From Parachlorella kessleri (Eukaryota; Chlorophyta; Trebouxiophyceae; Chlorellales; Chlorellaceae): DNA of 54,551 bases. Shown here piece by piece: positions 1-9,601 of the stretch. The stretch spans positions 1 to 54,551 of the forward strand of contig BBXU01001088.1 in NCBI GenBank assembly GCA_001598975.1, read 5' to 3'. The position numbers and the translations under genes are program-made. The notes beneath the pieces were generated by a model. The model was given only the letters and a program-made list of their open reading frames with translations. It had not been told where the DNA came from and did no database searches. Position 1 is the first letter of the stretch. Every line of letters begins with the position of its first letter.

Positions 1-302
1 GTACCCGATGCCAAGTACCCCAGCAGTATCCCACCATGTGGCCTACAGGACTGCAATGCGCTGCCTAGTCCAGAGCTAATGGCACATCTCTCTGGTTAGG
101 GGTCGCTGTTCACCAGGGGTCGCCGATCAACTGGTTGTCGTATCGACTATGGTTGGGTACGTTGACCACTTACACGTTCGTAGGACAAGAGAGAACAAGC
201 GAGTGCTGGCAAGGACTGCACATCACATGCGAGCCCACATGCGCTACATGTACCACCGACAAGCAGTGTCTTTGCGCCTTGCCTGTGCAGCAAGGTTTTA
301 AC
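1..302. other. Left-edge stretch, nothing assignable
   Basis: No conserved coding motif, RNA gene or repeat is visible here. An open frame upstream of and in phase with the next gene runs through 135-302, but its residues look unlike protein from a known family. It may be 5' UTR or an upstream exon of the exonuclease gene. Confidence 0.4.
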
Positions 303-3300
303 ATGTTGTTAAGACTGCTAGAAAGGCTGAGAGGTGCCTGCAAACGCGGCAGCAGGGCAGTCAGGCCGGGCATAGTGGCTGTGCAGCGTCGCAGCCGGTG
401 GTTGGTGGCCCAGGCACCGCCTGCACCACAGCCTGGTGGGACGTCCTCAGCTGCCCCCTGTGCTGAACTTTCGATCACATCAGGGGCGGTCATAACTTCT
501 GCAAAGCAAGCCTCCTCGTCTCTACTCCCTGACCGAAGACTTGGTTTGCAAGACAGCTGTGGCAGCCTGCTGGACTTTCTGCAGCTGCATGCCGTTGAAC
601 CAATCATTATTCAGCCTTCCCCAGTGGACAGCACCAGCACCAGCAACCAAGGCAAACCCGCAGCCCCAGCTGCAGAGGCTGCCTGCCATGTTAAGTCCCT
701 CGTCTTCCTAGCCGACAGTTCCCCGGTGGTGAGCTACGGTCCTGTGGCTTATGAAAGCTGAAGAGGAATATGTGATCGGTACAGGAGGTTTCCAAGCTGA
801 TTGTGTGTTGGTGCTTTGAGCCCCAGGTCACTATGCATTGCTTGCCATCCGCTAGTTCTGGGCTAGACGACGTCTTGCAACTGCACCATCTTGTATTTAA
901 GAACCCGGCTCTGCCATGCAGGTTGCAGTACTGAACCTCGTTCAGCGAGTGGATCGTAGGAAGCTTGCAGCTGCCCTAGGCCTGGCTCCCAGTAAGCTCA
1001 CGCTAGCCCCTGCAGAGCAGCTGCCTCAGCTGTGCGGCTATCCAGGTGTGTGCTCAGTGGGCAGGTGCTATCCTCATCACTTAGAGCTGTGGCCGCTGCT
1101 TAGCCAACCAATAATACAATCTCAAGTTTGGGGGTGCGCAGCATTGTATCACACTTCACAAGCAGCAGAGGCATGGGTTCAACAAACCTTTCACAATGCC
1201 TTTATAGGCACATCATACCTGACCATGTGTGCTAAGCCTGCTTTGCACAGCTGGCAGCGTGCCACCCCTGGGACACAAGCCGCGGTTGCCAGTTATCATT
1301 GACAGCGCGGTAGCCCAGCAGCAGCACTGCCTGGTTGGTGGTCAGCAGGACGGTGCCATTCTGTGCCTGCTGGTCCCAGATGTGCTGCGAGTGACAGGCG
1401 CCACAGTGGCAAGCATCACCAGTAGCAGCAGCAGCTGTAACAGCTACACCGGCACAGGAATTAGTTTCAGAGGCACTGGCAGTGATGGTGGCAGTGCTGC
1501 CGCCTTACCAAGCGCTGGCGAGGCAGCTAGTAGGGCTGATAGTAGCAGCTGGGCACAAGGTGACAGTAGCCTGGTTGGCGGGCAGCTTGTGAAGGACCCT
1601 GCTGAGGGTTTACTTAGGGAGCTACCGTTGCCATGGAAGGCTGGCAGCACGGTGGTGACGCTGGAAGGCATTGTGGCGCAGGTGACTGGAAAGGCTGTAG
1701 GTAGACTGATGATGGTGATCTGAGGTCATGCTTTCCAGGTGAATGTGACAGCTGTGCTTCAGCAACTTAAGTGCGTCTTGTGCCGACATTCCCATGACTA
1801 CAATGTATGAAATGATGTAGAGTAAAATTACACAGAGCTGCCTTGGGTGACACGGCTTTCGCAAGCCGGTCGTATGTCATGGTACGTACCGGGCCGCCAA
1901 AAGCAGGCCATGTGCGCACTGTGTGCAGAGGCGCAAGATTGCGCGGCTGCTGCTCTTTGCCAACCTGGTGCCAATGCCAGCAGAGGGAGCCGCAGCGCCG
2001 GCCAAGGCCTCTGGCAGCAGTACGTACTTGCGACGGCTGTGGTGCTGCCCTGAGGGCGAGGGCAGCGGGAGGCCATGTGAGGTGCAGCTGATCCTGGGGA
2101 AGACGCTGGCTGACGGGCTAGGCAGGTAGGGGAAGTAGCACCATGAGGTAACCCATGATCGGCAGCAAATAAGGAGTGATGCCGCCAGCTCATGGCGATT
2201 TAGCTGGTTGGCAGGCAGGGTCTTATGTCTGGCCTCTGGCTTCCCTGCCTTTGGCATGTCACCTGGAAGGACCTTCAGAAAGCAGGGGAGGAATGGTCCC
2301 ATGCGTGCTGACCTCATGGCCTGGTTGCAGGGAGACAGCTGCAGACCTACTGAGGAGTCTCAGGGTGGGTCAGCGGGTGCGGGTGGTGGGCCGGCCGCAG
2401 CCCCATGCACAACCACCCCATGGAACACGCCGGTGGGTGGAGTGCAGGGCAGGCTCAGCGAGTGACAGGGTGGTGGTGGGGAGGCACTTTAAGGCTGATG
2501 ACAAGAGATTGCTGACTTACCAGCAAGGGTGTGAGCTGTGAATTTCCTGTCACAGGCAAAGTAAGAGCTTTCCACAACTGCGTTGCCATTGCCTTGATAA
2601 GTGACTGCCGTGGTTTGCACTTGCAGCCCAGACGTTCTGGATGTTGTTGTGGCAGAGCTTGAAGTGCTGGCAGAGCCGCCACCGTCAACACCAGCCTGCC
2701 AGGCTGAAGCGGTAGCAGCAGCAGGCATTGCAGCACCAGCAGCATCCACACCACCCGGCAGCGGCAAAGCAGGAGCACTGCCTTTCCTAAAGCTGCCTCC
2801 AGCCCTGCAAGGCCAAGTTTCTATAATTGACGATGAGGCAGGGCTGGGCTTGCTGAGCCAAACCCTCTTCCGCTATCCTTCCTTAACTGAGGAGGTCCCA
2901 CCAACATCACCAAGCGAGTCAGCAAGCACTGCCTTGCCAGCCTACCGGGCAGTGGTGGGCCTGGACTGCGAGTGGCAGCCCTACCGACGAGGCGAGCAAC
3001 ACACCCCCGTCGCCCTGCTGCAGCTGGCTGTACAGCAGCAATGTACGGAAGGCAGTGGCAATGCCATTGAGTTGGTGGGTCAGTCAGGGCAGCAAGGAGC
3101 CACTTGGCAGCCCCAGCCCCAGCAGCAGCAGCAGCAGCAGCAGCAGGCGGAGCAGCATGTTTTCCTCCTAGACATGCTTGCGCTCTGTAGTCGCAGCACT
3201 GTCGATATTGATGCTGCCGCTCACAATGGCATTGCGGACACCCAGGGTGACGGCAGCAGCAGTGATGGAAGCAAAGCTGAGCAGGCGCCTCCCGCTGCAA

Positions 3301-5193
3301 TGGAGTCAGCCCAGGAGCTGTCGCCCACAGAGCAAGTGCTGAGCAGCCTCCTGCAGCGGCTCTTTGAGGACGCTGGGGTGGTCAAGATTGGCTTTGCCTT
3401 CAGGTCAGCCATACACGCTTGCACTGTCGAGCGTTGTACCAGCACTGTGCATGGCATGGCTGACAAGAGCTTCGCTGTCAGCAGTGCTTCCATCAGCGTA
3501 GGTCCAGCTCGCTGCTGGGTGTGTTGACGGCTGTGGGCCGCCCGTCTCCCAGCTAGGTGTCTACTCAGGCGCCTTGGTGTGTCCTGGCATGCAGCCATGA
3601 CCTGCGGCGGCTGTGCGAGAGCTACAGCCACCTTCCATGCTTTGCCAGCCGCGGCCGGGTGCCTCTCAGGTCTGTCTGCCACTGTCTGCTGTCTCGGCGC
3701 TACTGTCTGCTGGCCGTCTGTCTTCCGCCGGTGGCTTTGTTTGCTCCTCCATGCTGGCTAGCAGGAAAGGACTGCAGGGACCACGTGCAGAAAGTAAAGG
3801 TTCTCCGCACATGATATCCTTTCCGCACTGACTACATCATACAACCAATGTAGGTAGCCAATCGTTGCCTTGTCTGTGCAGTTGTTACGTGGACGTGCTG
3901 AGATTCGCCCATGCCGTAATGCCGACAGTGCCAAAGAGGGCCCTTCCAGGCCGGGGCGGCAAAGGGAGGCGGGCTACTGTAGGTCTAAGCACACTTACTG
4001 GTAAGCTTTTTTGGCGCAAAACTCCTGGAATACTGAAGAATGGAGCGTAAGGGCCCTGCATCCTAGAGTCAGGCCCAGAAGCAGCATTTGCAGTGGCAGT
4101 GGTGTATGTGCATGGCTCGACCTGACCCCTGGCGGCTTGTGCCTGGCAAGTGACCTGCAGAGGCGGTGCTAAGGCGCCAGCTGGACAAAGCGGAGCAGTG
4201 CAGCAACTGGGCAGCCAGGTGTGTTGCTGGCTCGTTGACAGCGTACCACCGACTTTTGGTGTCGCCGGCAGCCCTATGGGAGGAGTATTGAGTTGATGGC
4301 CATTATAACCTCTGCCCCGTCACATGCCGTGTGGACCAGTTCCCAGTCCAGATGCCCAGCGGTGCTCCTGGCCAGTGCTTGCGCTTGCCCCACAGTTGCC
4401 GACAAGCGCTTTGTGCTGCCACTGTGCAGGCCTCTGTCTGCGGCCCAGCAGGCCTATGCAGCCACAGATGCCTACTGCCTGGTGGCCCTCTTTGAGGAGC
4501 TCCTGCGGCGGCAGCAGCGGAAGCCAGCGCAGGGAGGGATGCTGCCACTGACCCCCGCATGGTTTGACCAAATGGCAGGTATGAATTAAACTTCAGCAAG
4601 CTCTCTTTTTACATATTCAGGGTGGGATTATGAAGGGTTGTGTTGCGTGGCAGAAGCTCTTGAAGCATGGTTGCAGGCTGTAGCTGGGTCCAGTCATCCT
4701 GATCCAAACGAACAATTGCCGCGACACTTGCTCACAGCAGGAGCCCAATACGATCATGGAGCTACTCATTTTGGCTCGTGAAATGAGTAGCTCGTGCCTC
4801 CCTCGTGCTAAGTCCTTCTGTATCATGTGCGCTACAGGTGGCATGACAGATGTCACAGCCGTCACGTCCCACAGCGCCGGGCGTCCCCCAGCGGAGATGC
4901 TACTCCAGCACGGCAGCAGCCACACGCCAACAGGGTCGAACCCAACCGCAGGGAGGGCTTCAGCAAGGCAGTCGGGCGCAGGTGCTGGGATATCGGCAGC
5001 ACGGCCTGTGAGCGAACGCAGCAGCAGCAGAAATAGCGGAACCCTGCGGGCCCACTGTAACGTGGAATACTTGCTTCAGCAGTATCTGGGGCAGAGTCTG
5101 CCACAGGGTGGCAAGGCTGCTGCTGTGAGGGCGGGGGCAGCAGATGGTGGGGGACAGGAGCCGAAGCGCACCCTCAGGAAAGCAGTAGTGTGA
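303..5193 (+). CDS. YbaK-like / OB-like / DEDDy 3'-5' exonuclease fusion protein
   Basis: The gene has about 11 exons. The start at 303 gives a basic, amphipathic N-terminus (MLLRLLERLRGACKRG) that could be an organelle targeting peptide. Exons near 680-730, 919-1045 and 1250-1688 carry a YbaK/aminoacyl-tRNA-deacylase-like domain: KSLVFLADSSPVV, then GYP joined across an intron to AGSVPPLGH, then LPVIID. Exons at about 1930-2127 and 2331-2430 read RKIARLLLFANLVP, VQLILGKTL and LRVGQRVRVVGR, which look like an OB-type nucleic-acid-binding fold. Exons from about 2626 to 4578 hold a Mut-7-like DEDDy exonuclease: Exo I VVGLDCEWQPY, Exo II KIGFAFSHDLRRLCESY (spliced at about 3402/3592), GLSTLTEAVLRRQLDKAEQC, and Exo III AYAATDAYC with the catalytic Tyr and Asp. 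All four acidic residues are present. A roughly 130-residue low-complexity insert with polyQ separates Exo I from Exo II. The C-terminal exon (about 4840-5193) is unrecognised. Expected role: 3'-5' RNA or DNA trimming. The substrate is not shown by the sequence. Confidence 0.75.
3119..3147 (+). repeat. CAG trinucleotide run (polyQ)
   Basis: About nine consecutive CAG units are read as glutamine inside the insert between Exo I and Exo II of the exonuclease gene. This is a likely length-polymorphic microsatellite. Confidence 0.85.
4759..4793. repeat. Intronic perfect hairpin, 13-bp stem
   Basis: gagctactcattt at 4759-4771 is exactly complementary to aaatgagtagctc at 4781-4793, with a 9-nt loop. 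It lies in the last intron of the exonuclease gene (between about 4578 and 4840). Confidence 0.8.
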
Positions 5194-5204
5194 GGCAGAG
5201 GCAG

Positions 5205-6136
5205 GCTGATGTGCTCGCTTTCAAGCATGAGATCGAAGTCCCTCGTACAGGATGGTGGTCATCACCCTACCGAGCCGGCTGGATTAGCCTTGTCCTTGGC
5301 TGCTAGGGGAGTTTGCGACCAGAGATGTCAGCTAGGGGTGCTGTGCCCTTCAGTCTTCTCCAGCCAGATCTAGGGTCTCTCACTTGTTCCTGCTGGGCAG
5401 GTTGTCACAAACCCAATTAGTCTGCAGGGATTGCAATTTTCATGAGGCTAGAACTGCTCTTGGCGGATTCCCATGGTGCCCTTGGCTGTGTGGGGGCAGC
5501 AGCCATGAGGCCCAAGCATGTGCTCAGGATGCAAGGTGTGCTCAGGGTGCAATTTCTATATTGGCGCACCGCCACCCCATAGCTGCCGTTACACATACCG
5601 CTGACGGCAGCTGGCTGCTGCCTTGCAGCTTCCCACGGGGCGGTGGAGTCCTGGAGTGGTCCAACGCCTTCATGCTATTTGTGAACATCCACCCCAGACC
5701 TAGCTCGGCCTCTACTACCGGCCCCGGCCCAGCTGCACGATACGATAACCGCTTCCTGTGGGGCCTGCAGGGGCAGCTGGGGGTGGCAGAGCCAGCAGCA
5801 GCATACCACCAGGGGAAGCAGCAAGAACAGGACCAACAGCGGTACAGGGCTGGTGATGCCCTGTACATCACCTGGTGGCCCGGGAGGGGGCAGACGCTGG
5901 AGCACCCAGTCATGCAACGCATGCTGGGGCACCCTGCTCCAGGCTTCTGCGCAGCGGTGAGTGCTAGCACCAGTGGCAGCAGCCCAGCAGCCGCAGCAGG
6001 TTGGGGAGTGTTGGCAGCCTTGCATGGGATGGAGGGGCGTGGCCCAGCATGGGAAACCCCACCAGCATCAAAGCAGCCGGGGCCGGCTCTTGGAGGCAGC
6101 CCCAGCACAGCTTGGGAGGACGAGGCACAGGGACAT

Positions 6137-6170
<34 letters not shown>

Positions 6171-6400
6171 GGCTTCAAATATCCAACAGGGCGGAAGTGC
6201 TGTTGTTCTGCCGGCCCGCTGCCGGCCCTTATGTCTTCTGTGGGCGGCTAGGGAAAGCCTCCGCTGTGGCCTGCCTGGGCAGCAATCAGGGTGATGGGGG
6301 GGCCGCCTCGTGCATTGTGTGGCAGCTGCTTGACTGGCCCCGCCTTCAAGGGCAGCCAGCCTTTGAACACCTACTCTCTCTACAGGGTGGCCAGCAGTAG
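5205..6400 (+). CDS. Unrecognised conserved-looking protein, or C-terminal part of the upstream exonuclease
   Basis: A segment at 5205-5306 reads ADVLAFKHEIEVPRTGWW, then SSPYRAGWISLVLG, before a TAG. A second block opens after an acceptor at about 5628 and runs to TAG at 6400. It contains GVLEWSNAFMLFVNIHP, YDNRFLWGL, YITWWPGRGQTLEHPVM, a polyQ run, LLFCRPAAGPYVFCGRLG and IVWQLLDWPRL. The mix of Trp, Gly and Tyr looks like a folded domain rather than chance. The last part faintly recalls the C-terminal DUF3427-type module of bacterial helicases (a YxGxL stretch followed by VWxL), but I cannot claim membership. It is unclear whether it is an independent gene starting near 5384 or the 3' part of the exonuclease gene. 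Two TGTAA signals follow at 6480 and 6511. Confidence 0.5.
6138..6170 (+). repeat. CAG trinucleotide run (polyQ)
   Basis: About ten CAG units are read as glutamine in the frame of the unrecognised gene, between its ITWWPGRG motif and its C-terminal motif. Confidence 0.85.
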
Positions 6401-6892
6401 ACAGTAAGTTGGTGGAACATTTGACATGCTGTGCTTTATCTCATGCTTGACATTGTTTGAAGCAGGCGCATGCGTTCTGTGTAAAGCGTTCCCAGGGAGG
6501 GCAGAAAGCATGTAAGGTTGTTCACCTATTATTACTAGCTTCATGGTGCACCGCTCTGCCCAGCACTCAAAGGAAGGTCGGTGGTTTCAACACATCTAGA
6601 TGCTCGGGTTGTCAATAGTGCAAGATCCCCAGCATCTTGGAGCTAAAGGCAGCTACACGTTGACTTCAGCTGCCATAGCGGCTGAGGCAGTGCCCGTTCG
6701 ACTGCTTTCCGTGTCAGGAGCATGGTCATTTTTTTGAAAGGGTGAGGGGCCTGTCTGGTGCCTCCAATGGGCCCTCCTAACCCTATGGACTCCCACGCGC
6801 TTCTGATGCGCTTCACCGCGTCTTGTCCTGTCGCCCTTGAAAAGCCTTCCAACAATCCGTCACTCCGTCCTAGCTTTACTCCTTTCTGAAAC
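6401..6892. other. Intergenic, probable protease promoter
   Basis: Apart from the TGTAA signals, no coding motif is seen. The stretch must hold the 3' UTR of the upstream gene and the promoter of the serine protease. I recognise no clear TATA box. Confidence 0.4.
6480..6515 (+). terminator. TGTAA poly(A) signals
   Basis: Two TGTAA pentamers, at 6480-6484 and 6511-6515, lie about 80-115 nt after the TAG at 6400. This is the expected position for a chlorophyte poly(A) signal. Confidence 0.5.
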
Positions 6893-9180
6893 ATGGCGAG
6901 CATTTTGAGAATGCTGTGTTTGTTGTTGCTCTCATGCGTGCTGGGAGCCCATGCTTTGGCTGGCGGCAGGGCCCTGCATGGGGATGTTTACTCATTGCTG
7001 ATGCAGCAGACACAAGGCCAGCAAAACCAACCAGGAGCCCTTGCGTTAGTCTATGAGGTACGTTCTGAGGCTCACGCTCCACCTGGCCAGCCATGTTGCA
7101 GAGTGGCTGGCCGGCCGGCTGCTTCTACCAGCACATTAAGACCAAGGCCTGGAGTGCTGAGTGAGAGTACGAGCCCCATGTGGTGATGCAGGTTGATAAG
7201 GTGCTGGATGGGGAGACAGCCCCAGAGGGCAGGTAGGAGTTGCCAGTAGGCTGCTGCGGTCCACTCAGTATGACTTGCTGATGAGAGAGCGGAACTCAGT
7301 CCTGGGCCAGGCTGTGAAGGCTTGCCATGACTTTGCACAGTAGGAGTGCTTGATTGACAGGCATTTGGTCCGTCACGCAGGTTCCCCTATATGTGCACAC
7401 TGCGGGACCCTCAGGACCCAGACTGGGTATTCTGCGCCGGAACGCTCATCCATCCACAGCTGGTGCTCACAGGTTCGCAGCACGTCTGCAATCTCCCCAT
7501 TCCGAGCTCCAGACTGTCTCAATAGTCCAGTGACATGCAAATACTAATGGGAAGGGCATGCATTCCTTGTCCCTGGCCATTTTCTAAGCTACTGAATGGC
7601 AGGTCCAGCTACTGCAGCAGCCTGCCTCCCTGCCTGTCTGCCTACCATGGCTGACCTTGACCACTGATGCCCTGCAGCTGCCCACTGCCTGAGTGATGCC
7701 TCCCAGGAAGACCCCCTGATTGTGATCTGCGGAGACTACGAGCCCGCACTGCACAACGGCACAGATATTCGGCGGGCCAAGGACTTTGCTCAGCATCCCA
7801 ACTACAATGTCCCCAAGCGGAAAGCCAACGACGCCGGCCTCATCCTGGTATGTGCATTGGAGGAAGTGGGCCGGAGTGCTTAGTAGAACATCTGACCACC
7901 TGACATGACATATCCTTCCATGGGCAAACATTTGGGCTTTGGGTTGAGCCAACTTCTCCCCAACTTCAACTCAAATATTAGAAAAGCTGCACCTGATGAA
8001 CCTGTGCAGCTGGATGCCCCAGCAGTGAACACACCCGTGGTCCAGCTGGCTACGCCAGAGCAGTGGAGCGCCATAGTGGAGGCCAAGCCGGTGGGTGGTG
8101 CCCAGTGCTTGGCGATCCTCGACCTGCCATGCTCTTAGGCACAAACTCCTGCCAGAGAAGTCCGGCTGCAGCTACTTGCGTTGCAAATGCAGCGCAGGTC
8201 CTTGCATGAGGGAAAGGCTTCCTCCTGCTGCCTATATGCTATAGAGCTGTCCCGTGTGTGGCCCACCCAATGCGCCCACCGCAAGCCACAGAATCCCATT
8301 GCCGTCAACCTCCATGCCGCAGGTGTTGTGGGGCGCGGGCTGGGGCAGGACGTACATGGAGGAGGCTGAAGGGCAAACGAAGACAGTCCCAGTCCATGCA
8401 GAGGTGCTGCAGCAGTTCCGGACACCCTTGCTGGACACCACCAAGTAAGTCTTCTATAAGATCTACGGATCTGACTTGAGCGGGTGTGCTGGTGTATTTC
8501 TGGTAAGGACCTTCGTTTGGACAGCCTGCATTCTCAGCCGTGGCTGCAACGTTCCTATAAGAATCTGACGTTTAGGCTGCCAACTTACCCAATGTATCTG
8601 CAGGTGTAATTCCAAGGCTATTTACAACGGCTTAATGCATGCTGACAGCCAGATCTGCACTGGTGACGATAGTGATGGGCCAGCAACTTGCAAGGTAATG
8701 TCCAGCACGGGCGCGTGTCCTAACAATTACTCGCTTTGCTCCTCTGTCAGCTTTCGAGAATGCACATCTTACTTGCTGGCCCTTCTAGATAGATACAGCT
8801 TCTTGTCTATTGCCGGTGCAGGGTGACTCTGGGGGCCCAATGATTTATGTTCCGCGGGACAAAAGCGTGGATAACGCGACAGCACATGTACAGGTAAGGA
8901 CTTAAGCGCCGTCTGGCAGCATGTCCCAGCAACTCCATCTGTTCCAAGTGCCCCGCCTGTCCACAGCCCGGTGGGTGCTCAAACACTCTAACTCATTTTG
9001 CAAGTGGACAACACGAATAGCAGTGTCAATTTGGTGTGCTTGGCATCGCAGGTCGGCATTGTGTCATGGTCTGGCTACAGCTGTGGAACGGCTGCTCAGC
9101 CAGATGTGGACAGCAAGGTGGCTGCCTTTCACAATTGGATACAGAAGGCAATCTCTGAGGTTGAGGGCTCCTCTGGTTAA
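6893..9180 (+). CDS. Secreted S1-family (chymotrypsin-like) serine protease
   Basis: Exons: 6893-7057, 7192-7232, 7381-7472, 7678-7847, about 7976-8090, 8323-8444, 8604-8694, 8822-8893 and 9052-9180 (TAA), giving about 330 residues. ATG 6893 has A at -3 and opens a hydrophobic signal peptide (LCLLLLSCVLGAHALA). The mature protein begins near VDKVLDGETAPEGRFPY. The catalytic His is in LVLTAAHC (split by an intron), the Asp in NDAGLIL, and the Ser in KGDSGGP, so the triad is complete. Cysteines match the three canonical disulfides: CAG/AAHC, CNSKA/QIC and TCK/YSCG. The residue at the chymotrypsin-189 position is Ala (PATCKGDSGGP) rather than trypsin's Asp, so cleavage after Lys or Arg is not expected, and a small or hydrophobic P1 preference is more likely. 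A dead copy of its last exon lies at 20717-20790. Confidence 0.9.
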
Positions 9181-9539
9181 ATCGGGGTCCAGCCTGCCCA
9201 GCTGGTGTCTGCCAATGCCAGAGGGCTCCACTGCAACAAGTTTATTCGTTGTTTGTTGCTGACGGAATGGTTGGGCGTACCTGCCGTGACAGCCAAATGC
9301 TGACCACTTGATATCTTGAAACCTTGGCTGAGACTCAGCCCTGCTTCTCCTGCTCTGTCCTGCTTCCCTCCTCTGGGCAATCATCCTACAAAGCTCTGGA
9401 ACCTCGTGGGTCCTCCTTTAACACCTCCGGTGAACTGACATGTATGCCTTTCAATGACATTTATTTTGTTGCAACGGTAAACGTTCAACATCCCAACCCC
9501 TTGCGCACCCAACTAGGAGAGAGGCAGGGCTGGCATGTA

Positions 9540-9544
9540 TGTAA
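9540..9544 (+). terminator. TGTAA poly(A) signal of the protease gene
   Basis: TGTAA lies 360 nt after the protease stop, in the spacer shared with the convergent MYND gene A. The surrounding sequence (tggcatgtatgtaa) recurs at about 15383-15396. Confidence 0.4.
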
Positions 9545-9601
9545 TCAACAGTGTTGCACATAATACGACAACAAAGAGGCTACACCATCTGTCAGCGCCT
9601 C

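Noticed and set aside
2601..3300. Long open frames on the opposite strand of the exonuclease gene and of other CAG-rich exons
   Set aside because: They are Ala-, Cys- or Leu-rich shadows of CAG repeats and GC-rich coding sequence, with no domain motif.
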